Of a DNA stretch of 64,000 nt, positions 9,621 through 19,066 are shown piece after piece (position 1 is the first letter of the stretch; each line of letters opens with the position of its first letter). The stretch comes from [Bacillus] enclensis (GTDB taxonomy: Bacteria; Bacillota; Bacilli; Bacillales; Bacillaceae_B), in assembly GCF_001456935.1 (NCBI RefSeq), contig NZ_KQ758485.1, forward strand, positions 1 through 64,000. The letters run 5' to 3'. A program made the position numbers and the translations under genes. The notes below the pieces were generated by a model, which worked only from the letters and a program-made list of their open reading frames with translations, did not search any database and was not told the DNA's origin.

Positions 9621-10397
9621 ATGAAGTGTACGAATTGCGAGCATGTGAATGATGGAGGGAATTTTTGTGAAAATTGCGGGACGAGACTGGTGAGAGCCGA
9701 CGCTTCCCATGATACGGGTCCAGGCTATTCAACGCCGGCAGCTGCCCAGGCCGTTCCGCCGCCGCAGCCGAATGTCCATGTTGAAAATGTTAAACAGGCC
9801 TCGAGTATGTACTTCCAGTATTTTATGAAAGTCCTTAAAAAGCCAGTCTCAGAAACGGCGAAGGCAAGAGCCGACCAGCTTGTGAACGGGCTGATTTCGA
9901 TTGGGCTGTTTTCTGTCATTATTCCATTGATTATTTATCTCAGCTTGGATTACAAAGGGGATGGCGCGTTCTACTCCGTTTTAGTAAAGCCCGCCTTCTT
10001 TTACGCATTATTCATGATACTGATTGCGTCTTATTCCTATATTTCCATAAAACTGGGGAGAGTCGGGGTCACTTACACCGACGTGCTTGCGCGGTTCGGT
10101 TCCATGCTGATCCCTTTCGTAGGTATCTTCATGCTTGCCTTTGTCTTTTCTTTGCTGGATATGTTCCTTTACCCTCTTCTCCTCGGGCTTGGTTTCATGG
10201 GAGCGGTTTTTATCATTCCGCCTTTGGTCATTTCAAGCTTTAAAAAAGATGAGCCCGGCGGACTGGACACCTTATACGGAACATTACTGACGTATATCGC
10301 CATATTCCTGACGTTCATTGCCATGGCGGCGATGATCATTTCCACTCTTATCAACATGGTTGAAGACAAGGTTGACTCTTTCTTCTCGCCATTCTAA
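9621..10397 (+). CDS. Zinc-ribbon membrane protein, function unknown
   Basis: A 258-residue protein. The first 20 residues form a zinc ribbon with two CxxC pairs (CTNCEH..FCENCGTR). A Pro/Gln-rich linker follows, then a domain with five or six hydrophobic segments (about 85-245), ending in DSFFSPF. Zinc-ribbon plus multi-pass proteins of this kind are common in Bacillus and usually unassigned. The ATG at 9621 is chosen over a TTG two codons earlier because AAAGGGG lies 8 nt before the ATG. It precedes a second zinc-ribbon gene on the same strand but is separated from it by a terminator. Confidence 0.7.
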   Translation: MKCTNCEHVNDGGNFCENCGTRLVRADASHDTGPGYSTPAAAQAVPPPQPNVHVENVKQASSMYFQYFMKVLKKPVSETAKARADQLVNGLISIGLFSVIIPLIIYLSLDYKGDGAFYSVLVKPAFFYALFMILIASYSYISIKLGRVGVTYTDVLARFGSMLIPFVGIFMLAFVFSLLDMFLYPLLLGLGFMGAVFIIPPLVISSFKKDEPGGLDTLYGTLLTYIAIFLTFIAMAAMIISTLINMVEDKVDSFFSPF

Positions 10398-10405
10398 TGA
10401 GCAGC

Positions 10406-10439
10406 AGCCCCTTGTTTTTTTAACAAAAGGGGCTTTTTT
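10406..10439 (+). terminator. Terminator after the first zinc-ribbon gene
   Basis: AGCCCCTTG and CAAAAGGGGCT form the stem (10406-10433), followed by six T. Confidence 0.85.
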
Positions 10440-10465
10440 GAGATTAATGTATAGAGGTGAGGATG

Positions 10466-12067
10466 ATGAATTTCTGTAAACAATGCGGGCAGGCACTCTC
10501 CGAAGGAAAGTCGTTTTGCATTCAATGCGGGGAGGCGGTTTCTCCGAGTGCAGTCGACAAGAATGTTTGCAAGGAATGCGGGAGCCTGCTCAAAGGGGAC
10601 GATTGTACAACATGTGTCTTAAACGGTTCTGATAAAGTCGAAAGCAAGTTTTGCAAAGAGTGCGGTGAGGCACTGAAGGGCGATGAAGAATGTCAACATT
10701 GTTCTCCATCATCTAACAGGTACTGTAAAAACTGCGGTACAGAGGTTTCTCAATTTGAATCATATTGCGTTGATTGCAGGACCCAGCCAGTCAGCCAGCC
10801 GGCGGCCCCATCATTTGCACCAATCAGGAATAAAAAGAAACCCCGGCCGCTCATGATTTCCCTGATTATTTTTGCAATCCTCCTTGCAGGCGGTGCTACA
10901 TACGGATACTTCTATGTAAAAGATGCCTCCCTTCCGTCCCACACAACCGAAATCTTAATTGAGGCGCTGGAAAAGAAGGATGCCCCGGCCTTGCAGGAAC
11001 TGTTGTCAGAGACCTCTGATATCCCGCTGACCAGAGATGCACTGCAGGATTTTTTGGAACAGCTTCATTCTGATCCAGAGATTTATGATGAACTGCTTGA
11101 GAACATCAAAATGCAGGAGAAAACCATTGTATCAGCTGCTCCAAATGACCCTTTTTTAATTCAGTTAAAAAAATCCCCAGAAAAAAAGTGGCTGTTCATC
11201 GATCAATATACAGCCGCATTGATTCCTGTGTCGTTCACACTGGATACGGACCCGGATGCAAAAGTGTTCCTGAATGATAAGGAAGTTCCAGCTTCGAGTA
11301 AGGAATCGCGGGTAATCGAAAACGTGATGCCGGGAGAGTTTACGTTCAAAGCAATTAAAGATGGAGAATGGGGAGAACTCGAAACATCGATGTCTCTTTT
11401 TATATGGAAGGATTCCGATGTGCCCATCCCGCTGTTATTTGATGAGCAGTATATTACCGTAACGTCCGAATTTGAAGGAGCGGAAGTTTACTTAGACGGG
11501 GAACCGTACGGCACGATCAAAGATTCTTCCGTGCAGATCGGACCCGTGTCCGAAAGGGATTCTGTTGTTGTCAGCGGAAAATATAGTTACCCGTGGGAAG
11601 ATGTTTACAGTGAGGAAGTGACGGCCTCGACCTCTGAAACGATCGAATTGGAGTTTCCGATTACCGGCAGCCAGGTCCTCATGGATGATTTGACAAGCGA
11701 CATCATCAACTACAATACATCCTACATTGAATCGATTACCCGTATAGACTCCTCTGTTTTAAGAAACGTAAAGGGAAACCAGCTTGAAGACAATATGAAA
11801 ACAGTCAAGAATCTGGAAAAAAGAAGCATCACTTACGGCGGCTATTTAAAAGATATGATTTTTGACGAACAGTCCTTAAACGTCAAAGAAGAAAATGGAG
11901 CTTATAAAGCAAGCATCGATGTCGAAGAACTATACGCAAGCAGCTGGAACGATCCAGCTGACCCCGATGCGGCCGAGACTATACCGAAAACATACCATTA
12001 CACCTACTACTGTGAATATGATGAGGATGCGGGGGGATGGGTTGTGTATGATTCGGAGGAGCATTAG
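10466..12067 (+). CDS. TcaA/YvbJ-like zinc-ribbon membrane protein
   Basis: A 533-residue protein with four successive zinc-ribbon CxxC pairs in the first 110 residues (FCKQCG, FCIQCG, CKECG, CEECQHC-like, YCKNCG), then one transmembrane helix (about 128-150). The large C-terminal part contains PEGA-like beta modules (PDAKVFLNDKEVP, EGAEVYLDGEPYG) and a terminal NTF2-like domain. This order is that of staphylococcal TcaA, linked to glycopeptide susceptibility, and B. subtilis YvbJ. The C-terminus should be outside the cell. A role in envelope homeostasis is inferred. GTG 10457, ATG 10463 and ATG 10466 are all possible starts; AGGTGAGG best fits 10466. Confidence 0.78.
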   Translation: MNFCKQCGQALSEGKSFCIQCGEAVSPSAVDKNVCKECGSLLKGDDCTTCVLNGSDKVESKFCKECGEALKGDEECQHCSPSSNRYCKNCGTEVSQFESYCVDCRTQPVSQPAAPSFAPIRNKKKPRPLMISLIIFAILLAGGATYGYFYVKDASLPSHTTEILIEALEKKDAPALQELLSETSDIPLTRDALQDFLEQLHSDPEIYDELLENIKMQEKTIVSAAPNDPFLIQLKKSPEKKWLFIDQYTAALIPVSFTLDTDPDAKVFLNDKEVPASSKESRVIENVMPGEFTFKAIKDGEWGELETSMSLFIWKDSDVPIPLLFDEQYITVTSEFEGAEVYLDGEPYGTIKDSSVQIGPVSERDSVVVSGKYSYPWEDVYSEEVTASTSETIELEFPITGSQVLMDDLTSDIINYNTSYIESITRIDSSVLRNVKGNQLEDNMKTVKNLEKRSITYGGYLKDMIFDEQSLNVKEENGAYKASIDVEELYASSWNDPADPDAAETIPKTYHYTYYCEYDEDAGGWVVYDSEEH

Positions 12068-12086
12068 AGGGATGAATTAACGTATT

Positions 12087-12128
12087 GAAGGACAGTCCAT
12101 TAACAAGTTAAAGGACTGTCCTTCTTTA
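12087..12128. terminator. Bidirectional terminator between the TcaA-like gene and ugpB
   Basis: GAAGGACAGTCC (12087-12098) pairs perfectly with GGACTGTCCTTC (12113-12124). Confidence 0.85.
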
Positions 12129-12140
12129 TAAATTCCTTAC

Positions 12141-13493
12141 TTACTGCTTCGTCTTATTCGCAATCTCTATCGCCCGGTTCGTCCCTTCCACTGCCTGATC
12201 CAGCGCTTCCTGCGGATCGGTTCCCTGATAGAGGTTCTCCAGGGCCGTCACGACTTGCTGGCGTGATTCAGGGAAGACGGAGATCAATGCCCCCTGTGTC
12301 GCGACAGACGGTTTTGTCTGCTGCAGCTGGTCGACGGTCACTTTGAACTGCGGGTACTTTTCCCACTCCTGCTTCACGATGTCTTCATCATATGCGGCAG
12401 GGTTGATGGCGAAATAGCCTGTGCCGATATGCCATTTCGCCTGGCTTTCCGGTGTTTGCAGGTACTTCATGAACTCCCATGCGGCTTCCTGCTTTTCTTC
12501 TGAAATTCCTTTTGACATCCATAGGGACGCTCCGCCAATGGCGACTCCCTGACGCTCCACTTCTTCAGGATATGGAATGAACGCGACGCCCACATCGAAC
12601 GGGGAGCTGTTGATTGCGTTCGCTACACCTGCGGAAGAATCGAGGTACATGGCGACTTTACCGGTTTGAAAAGCGGCCCGGATGTCATCCCAGTTTGTTC
12701 CGTAGTTGCCGAATGTGCCTGCTTTGTTCATATCATCGAGGAACTTGAAGACGCGCATGCCTTCTTCCCCGTTAAAGACTGCTTTTGTCGCATCCCCTTC
12801 GCGCCCATTTTCTTCATTTACATATAACCCGCCTTGAGTTGCCACAAGCTGTTCAAAGAACCAGCCGTATGTGAGCATGGAGAATCCGTAGCGCTCATCT
12901 TTCTTTGTCAGCTTTTCAGCAGCCGCCTTTACTTCTTCAAAAGTTTGCGGCGGATCTTCAGGGTCGAGACCCGCTTCCTTGAATGCGTCTTTATTGTAGA
13001 TCATCACCGGCGTCGAGGAGTTGAACGGCATCGAATACAGCTTTCCATCCACGGTATAGTAGTTCAGGATATTCTTCTCAAGCTGCGAGACGTCGTAGTT
13101 ATCCTTATCGATGAACGTCTGCATCGGTTCGATGAACCCGCTTTCAATCATGTACTTCGTCCCCACTTCAAAGACCTGGGTGATCGCCGGGGCATTTTCT
13201 GTTCCGCCGACACTCCGCAGCTTTGTCAGGGACTCTTCGTACGTTCCCTGGAATTCAGCATTGACCTTATACTTATCCTGTGAATTGTTAAAATCTGCGA
13301 CGATTCCATCAAGCACTTCCTGGCCGGCACCTGACATGGCATGCCAGAAGTTGATTTCCACTGGTCCAGAACTTTTTCCATCATCTGAACCGTTGTCTTT
13401 CGGCTTTTGACTCTCGCTGTTCGAACAGGCCGTCGTGACAAGCATCGCAGCCAGTACACTAAAAATAAACAGCATCTTCAGCTTCTTTTTCAT
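12141..13493 (-). CDS. ugpB: sn-Glycerol-3-phosphate-binding lipoprotein UgpB
   Basis: A 450-residue lipoprotein (signal with TTACS lipobox) that captures substrate for the UgpAEC importer outside the membrane. The family fit is close: INFWHAMSG, NAPAITQVFEVGTKYM, PFNSSTPVMIYNKDAFKEAG, IGGASLWMSKG and WHIGTGYFAI all align by eye with UgpB of enterobacteria. Glycerol-3-phosphate or glycerophosphodiesters are therefore likely ligands. The start at 13493 (MKKKLK) is supported by AAAGGGGTG 9 nt upstream; an upstream GTG lies inside the ribosome site. It is last in the ugpC-A-E-B operon. Confidence 0.85.
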   Translation of the reverse strand: MKKKLKMLFIFSVLAAMLVTTACSNSESQKPKDNGSDDGKSSGPVEINFWHAMSGAGQEVLDGIVADFNNSQDKYKVNAEFQGTYEESLTKLRSVGGTENAPAITQVFEVGTKYMIESGFIEPMQTFIDKDNYDVSQLEKNILNYYTVDGKLYSMPFNSSTPVMIYNKDAFKEAGLDPEDPPQTFEEVKAAAEKLTKKDERYGFSMLTYGWFFEQLVATQGGLYVNEENGREGDATKAVFNGEEGMRVFKFLDDMNKAGTFGNYGTNWDDIRAAFQTGKVAMYLDSSAGVANAINSSPFDVGVAFIPYPEEVERQGVAIGGASLWMSKGISEEKQEAAWEFMKYLQTPESQAKWHIGTGYFAINPAAYDEDIVKQEWEKYPQFKVTVDQLQQTKPSVATQGALISVFPESRQQVVTALENLYQGTDPQEALDQAVEGTNRAIEIANKTKQ

Positions 13494-13572
13494 TTTCGGT
13501 AACACCCCTTTTTGTTATTTATGCTTAAACATGCCCGCGCTCGCTTCAGAGCAGCATGCATGTGAAACACCT

Positions 13573-14385
13573 TTACTTCAGCGCTCCCTGCGTGAGTCCT
13601 TTTTGCAGCTGCTTCTGCCCGAGGAATAGGAGCAGCAGGGTCGGGATGATGACGATGATCACGCCTGCCATCACGACTCCCCATTCGGTCGCCATCTCCT
13701 GCGTCTGCAGCTGCTTTAAACCGATTTGAACCGTTCGGACCGAGTCATTGGTTGTTACGAGGAGCGGCCATAGATACATATTCCAGGTCGTCAGGAATCC
13801 GTAGGCCCCGAGGGTCACAAGGCTGGTTTTGGAAACTGGCAGGATCACTCTCCAGAAGAAAGCAAATCTGCTCAATCCTGCTACCTGAGCTGCTTCATGA
13901 AGTTCCTTGGGAATCGTTTTAAAATGCTGCCTCAGCAGGAACGTCCCGAATGCCAATGCGAAGAACGGCAGCGACAGTCCCTGATACGTATTAATCCAGT
14001 CTAATTTTTGAATCGTAAAGAAGTTCGGGATCATCGTCGCTTCCCACGGGATCATCATTGTCGATATGAATAAGAAGAAAATGAAATCCCTCCCCTTGAA
14101 CGGGATGAAAACAAAGGCATAGGCAGCCATGCTGCAGACGACGAGCTGCCCGAGCATGACACCGAATGACACGACAAAACTATTGATCAGGTAATTCATG
14201 AGCGGCAGCCGCTCGAACACCTTGAAATAGTTTTCAAGAGTAAAAGACTGCGGCAGGAATTTCCCCTGGAGGATTTCCGAACCCGTCATGAAGCTGATCA
14301 TGAACGCATACAGCACCGGGAAAAACACAAGGAACGCAGACACCGCAAGCAGGACATAAAGCAATAGTTTCTTCGGCTTACTCAT
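13573..14385 (-). CDS. ugpE: Glycerol-3-phosphate ABC transporter permease UgpE
   Basis: A 270-residue inner-membrane permease with about six hydrophobic segments. The binding-protein-dependent transport signature is EAAQVAGLSRFAFFWRVILPVSKTSL (coupling helix for the ATPase). The start at 14385 is set by AAGGTG 8 nt upstream and by a 4-bp ATGA overlap with the ugpA stop, so ugpA and ugpE are probably translationally coupled. An open frame extends further upstream inside ugpA but is not used. Confidence 0.88.
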   Translation of the reverse strand: MSKPKKLLLYVLLAVSAFLVFFPVLYAFMISFMTGSEILQGKFLPQSFTLENYFKVFERLPLMNYLINSFVVSFGVMLGQLVVCSMAAYAFVFIPFKGRDFIFFLFISTMMIPWEATMIPNFFTIQKLDWINTYQGLSLPFFALAFGTFLLRQHFKTIPKELHEAAQVAGLSRFAFFWRVILPVSKTSLVTLGAYGFLTTWNMYLWPLLVTTNDSVRTVQIGLKQLQTQEMATEWGVVMAGVIIVIIPTLLLLFLGQKQLQKGLTQGALK

Positions 14386-15293
14386 TGATAATGCACCTTC
14401 TTTTCCCCGAGCTTGAATTGCAGAATCGTCACGATCAAAATGCAGATGAACAGGAAGACTGCCTGCGCGCTCGCCGTCCCGAATTGATAGTTGATGAAGG
14501 CCTCGCGGTAGATCGAATAGACAATGAGATTGGTAGACTGCGAAGGGCCTCCCTTGGTCAGGATGTCGATCTGGCCGAATGTCTGGAACGCGTTGATCAG
14601 CGAAATCGTGATGATGAAAAAGAGCGTCGGCGACAGCATCGGGATCGTGATCCTCCTCAGCTGATACCAATACCCCGCCCCGTCGATCCGGGCACTTTCA
14701 TAGAGATACTCATCGATGTTCTGAAGACCGCCGAGCAGGATCAAAAAGGCGAAGCCTGTGTTCAGCCAGATCGTCGAAATGGACACGGATATCAGTGCCC
14801 ATTCGGGATCCAGCAGCCACTGCACCTGCGGAAGATGCAGGAGATGCAGCAGCCTGTTGAACATCCCGACGCTTGGATGGAACAGAAACAGCCAGACAAC
14901 GGATGAAGCTGCGACCGAAATCCCCATGGAAGATGAAAACATCGTCCGAAAAAAACCGATACCCTTCAATTTTTCATTGGCAATGAGGGCAAGAAAAAGA
15001 GCCAATATGATTCCAATCGGGACGGTATAAAGCACAAACAGGACGGTCGCCTTGATGCTGTTCAGGAACTCGGGTGACTCGAGAAGATAAGCATAGTTTT
15101 CAAGTCCGACAAACAAGGCGGCATTCCCCTGCTGATCGGTCAGGAAAAAACTGAGATAAAGCGTCCGGAACATCGGATAAAAAATGAACACGGCAAACAA
15201 TAGAATGGAAGGAAAGAGATAAAGCATAGCTGTCCTGACATTAAGCGACCTTTTCCACAGGCTTGGCGGTGCTGCATTCAGGCCGGCCTTCAT
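14382..15293 (-). CDS. ugpA: Glycerol-3-phosphate ABC transporter permease UgpA
   Basis: A 303-residue MalF-like permease with six hydrophobic segments; the first follows a short cytoplasmic N-terminus (LYLFPSILLFAVFIFYP). The EAA loop is ESARIDGAGYWYQLRRITIPMLSPT. It pairs with UgpE to form the membrane channel. It overlaps ugpC by 4 bp (ATGA) and ugpE by 4 bp. Confidence 0.88.
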   Translation of the reverse strand: MKAGLNAAPPSLWKRSLNVRTAMLYLFPSILLFAVFIFYPMFRTLYLSFFLTDQQGNAALFVGLENYAYLLESPEFLNSIKATVLFVLYTVPIGIILALFLALIANEKLKGIGFFRTMFSSSMGISVAASSVVWLFLFHPSVGMFNRLLHLLHLPQVQWLLDPEWALISVSISTIWLNTGFAFLILLGGLQNIDEYLYESARIDGAGYWYQLRRITIPMLSPTLFFIITISLINAFQTFGQIDILTKGGPSQSTNLIVYSIYREAFINYQFGTASAQAVFLFICILIVTILQFKLGEKKVHYQ

Positions 15294-16423
15294 TTGAGCA
15301 CCTCCTGATCAAACATATAGTTTTCGATATCCGTCGGGGTTTTCACGATCTGCTGTGTTTCACTGTCAAAGAAGCAGAGAGATTCGTAGTTGATGACAAC
15401 AGGGATCACGTCCCCCACATTGATCCGCCACTGGCCGGTCCATTTGGCCATCCATTCTTTTTCACCAAGCATGAAGGAAAAGATCGTTTCGTTCCCTAGC
15501 ACCTCGACGTTGATGACTTCAACATGAATTTTGTCTGCTTCTTCGGTTTCTTTTGTGGCGGCTTTCAGATGTTCAGGGCGGAGGCCCACAATGATGCGGC
15601 CTGATTCCATATATTTTTCATCATCTTTTGGAATGGCGATTTTGCCGTCGCTCCCAAAATGGAGATTCGACGTTTCCGCGTTATACTCGGCTTCAGCGAT
15701 ATTCATCGGAGGAGAACCGATGAAGGTTGCCACGAAAGGATTGGCGGGGTTATTGTAGATGTCGATCGGCTTCCCGATCTGCTGGATCTTCCCGTCATGC
15801 AGAATCATGATGCGGTCCCCCATCGTCATCGCTTCGACCTGGTCATGGGTGACGTAAATCATGGTAATCCCGAGTTTTCTTTGAATCTGCCTGATTTCTG
15901 ATCTCATATGCGCCCTTAGTTTGGCATCGAGATTGGAGAGCGGCTCATCCATCAGGCAAATCGGGGCCTGGTTGACGATGGCTCGGGCGAGTGCCACCCG
16001 CTGCCTCTGCCCGCCGGAAAGCTCGCGGGGTTTCCTTTTCAGATAGTCAGAAAGACCAAGCATCTTCGCCGTCTCTTCACAACGCGCCTTCCTCTCCGCC
16101 TTCGGGACCTTCTTCACGTGCAAGCCGAAAACGATATTCTCCTCAACGGACAAGTGTGGGTAAAGGGCATAATTTTGGAAAACCATTGAAATATTCCGCT
16201 TGCTCGGCGGCAAATTATTCACCTCCCCGTCCCCGATCTTCAGGACACCTGCCGTAATATCCTCAAGCCCGGCAATCATCCTCAGCATCGTACTCTTCCC
16301 GCAGCCGGACGGCCCGACCAGCACAAAGAATTCGCCTGGCTCGATTGTGACATTGATATTCGAGATGACTTCATTCTTCTTGTCGTAGGATTTTGATACG
16401 TCAATGAGTTCAACTTTTTTCAC
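15290..16423 (-). CDS. ugpC: ABC transporter ATPase UgpC (MalK/MsmX class)
   Basis: A 377-residue ATPase of the carbohydrate-uptake CUT1 class. It has Walker A (GPSGCGKST), the Q-loop ([10 protein letters not shown]), signature [14 protein letters not shown], Walker B ([13 protein letters not shown]) and the switch His (YVTHDQVE). A regulatory OB/TOBE domain runs from about 240 ([11 protein letters not shown]). The start is taken as GTG 16423, with AAAGGGG 8 nt upstream, which gives the normal family length. The longer open frame upstream runs through the repeat array. It is first in the ugp operon. Confidence 0.88.
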   Translation of the reverse strand: MKKVELIDVSKSYDKKNEVISNINVTIEPGEFFVLVGPSGCGKSTMLRMIAGLEDITAGVLKIGDGEVNNLPPSKRNISMVFQNYALYPHLSVEENIVFGLHVKKVPKAERKARCEETAKMLGLSDYLKRKPRELSGGQRQRVALARAIVNQAPICLMDEPLSNLDAKLRAHMRSEIRQIQRKLGITMIYVTHDQVEAMTMGDRIMILHDGKIQQIGKPIDIYNNPANPFVATFIGSPPMNIAEAEYNAETSNLHFGSDGKIAIPKDDEKYMESGRIIVGLRPEHLKAATKETEEADKIHVEVINVEVLGNETIFSFMLGEKEWMAKWTGQWRINVGDVIPVVINYESLCFFDSETQQIVKTPTDIENYMFDQEVLK

Positions 16424-16459
16424 ATCTTCTTCCCCTTTCTTAAACAAACGGTGTTGGTA

Positions 16460-16473
16460 TATTAGCGCTTTCA
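16460..16473. promoter_or_regulatory. cre-like box upstream of ugpC
   Basis: On the minus strand TGAAAGCGCTAATA fits the cre consensus at 13 of 14 positions. It lies 37 bp before the ugpC GTG. Just beyond it are two ~17-nt direct repeats (TTTCATTTTGTGGGTTGC and TTTCTTTTGTGTGTTGC, 16469-16503) that could be a further operator. No clear Pho box was found. Confidence 0.4.
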
Positions 16474-16512
16474 TTTTGTGGGTTGCTTTCTTTTGTGTGT
16501 TGCTTTTTGGGT

Positions 16513-16674
16513 GTACTTGGTACAAGCCGGGGCTTGGGTGCCTGGTACATTTTATTGGTTTGGTACCAGGTATACATTGAGTCTACTCTACCTGGTACAA
16601 TTTATTAATTTTGTACCAGGTACAATCAGTCAGTCCTGTACCTGGTACATAATGTCGCCTGTGTACCTGGTACA
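16513..16674. repeat. Periodic array of palindrome GTACCWGGTACA x7, period exactly 25 nt
   Basis: Seven 12-nt units start at 16513, 16538, 16563, 16588, 16613, 16638 and 16663, exactly 25 nt apart, and a half unit (GTACATA) falls at the next expected position, 16688. Units read GTACTTGGTACA, GTGCCTGGTACA, GTACCAGGTATA, CTACCTGGTACA, GTACCAGGTACA, then GTACCTGGTACA twice. With its flanking T, the full unit is the 13-nt palindrome TGTACCWGGTACA. The 13-nt spacers are unrelated to each other. It lies between ugpC and the SEC-C gene. The same motif and period recur at 61759-61895. Confidence 0.93.
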
Positions 16675-16973
16675 CTTCAAACAGTCCGTACATAAAAAAA
16701 ATCACAAACATAACCTAGGTGCGCCTAAGCTCATGATGTGATTCTCCGGGTCTCTACACAAATGTATGAACTTGTCAGGTGTATATGGAAGTAAAATTCC
16801 AGCGTGAGAAAAGTATATGAGGGAAGAAGGAGTTGTATGAATAAACTTTCTACCGAAACGGGTGATTTCAACTAGAATGTACTGTGCAAGCTGTTACAAA
16901 GGGATGACTAAACGATTACACCTTTCTTAACGAGTATGGAACTAGTAAACTATCGATATATAATGAAAAAGGA

Positions 16974-18161
16974 ATGAATGCTAATATGAACTTTCTGGAA
17001 AAAGTAGAGCCTCATCTCTTAAACGAAGATCCCATTGTAAGAAAAAGTGCTGCACGGATTTTGGAGAATACGACTTTACCAACCGAGGAAACTCTCTTTA
17101 CAGTGTTGAAAGCCATTGACCGCGAGGGGGATATTGAACCTTCAGATTCCCTCCTTCCCCGTGTATCCTTTCTCCCTATGTCGGAAAAGGGCTTTGATGA
17201 AATTTTGAATCGGGTGGAAGCTCTTCCCGATAACGATACTCGGCTGGTATTCTACATGCGTTTTATCAGAAAGGCAGAGTCTGAGCTGCTGGTAAAATAT
17301 AAAGAACGGATCACCAGGTTTTTCGGAGAGGAAGAATTGGCGGAGATCGTCAAAATGCCCGGCCGGAGCAAGGACGAGCTCATGCTGGAATTCGATGAAG
17401 TCGTAGAAGCACTTGAGAAGGATTGGCATAATCAGACTTATTATGACTATGGAAAGCGCATAATAAAAGAACTCGTCATCAAAGGCGGTCTGGACGTGGA
17501 GGATATTGATAAAGGAATCACGGATACCATGAGTGAAGACGGGTTCCTGACATATCGAGGCATCCTTCTCCTCTACATGGCTGGTGAGATGAAGATGGAT
17601 ACCTTTATCCCTCGGATGGTTGATTTCTTCCGGAATGAAGAGGAAGGCGATGTGGCTCTGAATGAAGTTGCAGAGGTTCTGATTAGCATAGGAACCGCTG
17701 AAGTCGTCAGGGAAATAGAAAAGGTCGCATTGATTGACAGTACGTATTTCTTTTCTATTAAGGTTCTAGAATCGATTAAAACACAAGAAGCGGAGAGGGC
17801 ATTGCTCAGACTTTTCGCAAAGTCGACTGACCTCTCTCAAAAGACGATCCTTGCTGAAGCATTGTCACAGCATTTATCGGTTGAGTGCATTCCTCTGGTA
17901 GAGAAACTGGTCGAGGAAGGGTACGATGAAACGATGCTGACGCTTGAGGACTCCCTTTACACCCATTGCATTATCAATAAGATAGAGCATCCTAAGCTGG
18001 AGATGTGGAAAAATCATATTGAGGCTGAGAACGACCGCCAGCGAAGTCTGGGTCCGCTCCCTCCTCTCAAACAGCCTGCCGCAAAAGATGTAAAAGCAGG
18101 GCGCAATGATCCATGTCCATGTGGGAGCGGGAAGAAATATAAGAAGTGCTGTTTAAACTAA
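16974..18161 (+). CDS. SEC-C motif protein with helical repeats, function unknown
   Basis: A 395-residue soluble protein. The C-terminal 22 residues are a SEC-C zinc motif ([18 protein letters not shown]), which in SecA binds zinc and contacts SecB or ribosomes. The rest is helical and HEAT-like ([33 protein letters not shown]), suggesting a scaffold. No enzyme motif is visible. The start is uncertain: AAAAAGGA abuts the ATG at 16974 but sits 12 nt before the ATG at 16986 (MNFLEK), so the shorter form may be real. Confidence 0.75.
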   Translation: MNANMNFLEKVEPHLLNEDPIVRKSAARILENTTLPTEETLFTVLKAIDREGDIEPSDSLLPRVSFLPMSEKGFDEILNRVEALPDNDTRLVFYMRFIRKAESELLVKYKERITRFFGEEELAEIVKMPGRSKDELMLEFDEVVEALEKDWHNQTYYDYGKRIIKELVIKGGLDVEDIDKGITDTMSEDGFLTYRGILLLYMAGEMKMDTFIPRMVDFFRNEEEGDVALNEVAEVLISIGTAEVVREIEKVALIDSTYFFSIKVLESIKTQEAERALLRLFAKSTDLSQKTILAEALSQHLSVECIPLVEKLVEEGYDETMLTLEDSLYTHCIINKIEHPKLEMWKNHIEAENDRQRSLGPLPPLKQPAAKDVKAGRNDPCPCGSGKKYKKCCLN

Positions 18162-18168
18162 ATGAAGA

Positions 18169-18202
18169 GGGACGGGCCTTTAGCTAACTAAAGGTCCGTC
18201 CC
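18169..18202. terminator. Bidirectional terminator (GGGACGG family) between SEC-C gene and metQ
   Basis: GGGACGGGCCTTTAG and CTAAAGGTCCGTCCC form a 15-bp stem with a 4-nt loop. The same GGGACGGGCC core recurs in the terminators at 23220, 27630 and 58238. Confidence 0.8.
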
Positions 18203-18223
18203 TAACTGCTTTAAAGCGTGAAA

Positions 18224-19039
18224 TTATTCCATCCACTCCGGCTTCTCAAAGCCTTTAAACTCTTCATCGATCACATTTTCAAATTCGTCAGCTTCCACGA
18301 CTGCTTTGATATCCTTTGCCAGCTGTGAATCAACGTCTTTCGTGTTCATAACGACGCGGTTGCGGTATTGGTCAGGCATGTTTTCTAACTGCAACGCATC
18401 AAGCAGGTCCATTTTGGCAGCCAGTGCGTAGTTCCCCGGCACGGCTGATAGGTCTACGCTTTCAACTGCTCTTGGAAGCTGAGCCGCTTCGATCGGTTTG
18501 AATTGCAGGTTCTTAACGTTTTTATCGATGTCTTTTTCAGATACTGTAAGTGGGTCTGTACCTTCTTTCAATGTGATCAGCTCAGCATCCACGAGGATTT
18601 GGAATGCGCGGGCTGCGTTTGTCGGATCGTTCGGGATGGCGATGGCGCTGCCTTCCTTGATGTCTTCGAGCGAATCAAATTTCTCTGAATAGATTCCCAT
18701 CGGTGCGGTCGGCACCACGATGACTTCTGAAAGCTCCATACCGTGCTGCTCTGCGAATGTTTCCATATAGATTTTGTGCTGGAACAGGTTGGCGTCAAGA
18801 TCTCCCTGCGCGAGTGCGTTGTTCGGCTGGATGTAGTCGCTGAATTCTTTCACTTCAACGGTGTATCCTTTTTCCTCAAGACCCGGTTTGATGGCTTTTG
18901 TCACCATATCGCTGTAAGGACCGGATGTCGCCCCGATCGTGATTTCTTTTTTATCCTCTGAGCTTGCTTCTTCTCCTCCGCATGCCGCCAGCAGGCTGAC
19001 AGTCAATGCTGCTGCTAATAGTAAAAACCATTTTTTCAT
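18224..19039 (-). CDS. metQ: Methionine-binding lipoprotein MetQ
   Basis: A 271-residue NlpA/MetQ family lipoprotein. The signal ends in LLAACG (lipobox Cys20). It then has ITIGATSGPYSDMV, EFSDYIQPNNALAQGDLDANLFQH and PNDPTNAARA, all hallmarks of methionine-binding proteins. It delivers L- or D-methionine to MetNP. AGGGGGAAG lies just upstream. It is the third gene of an operon under the SAM riboswitch. Confidence 0.93.
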   Translation of the reverse strand: MKKWFLLLAAALTVSLLAACGGEEASSEDKKEITIGATSGPYSDMVTKAIKPGLEEKGYTVEVKEFSDYIQPNNALAQGDLDANLFQHKIYMETFAEQHGMELSEVIVVPTAPMGIYSEKFDSLEDIKEGSAIAIPNDPTNAARAFQILVDAELITLKEGTDPLTVSEKDIDKNVKNLQFKPIEAAQLPRAVESVDLSAVPGNYALAAKMDLLDALQLENMPDQYRNRVVMNTKDVDSQLAKDIKAVVEADEFENVIDEEFKGFEKPEWME

Positions 19040-19066
19040 CTGAAATCTTCCCCCTGAATGTTTTGA

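Noticed and set aside
14385..14906. 173-residue ORF opposite ugpA
   Set aside because: Charged, low-sense translation antisense to a well-supported permease; a shadow frame.
16513..16674. CRISPR array
   Set aside because: Units are 12-13 nt and spacers 13 nt, far below CRISPR sizes, and no cas genes are in the window.
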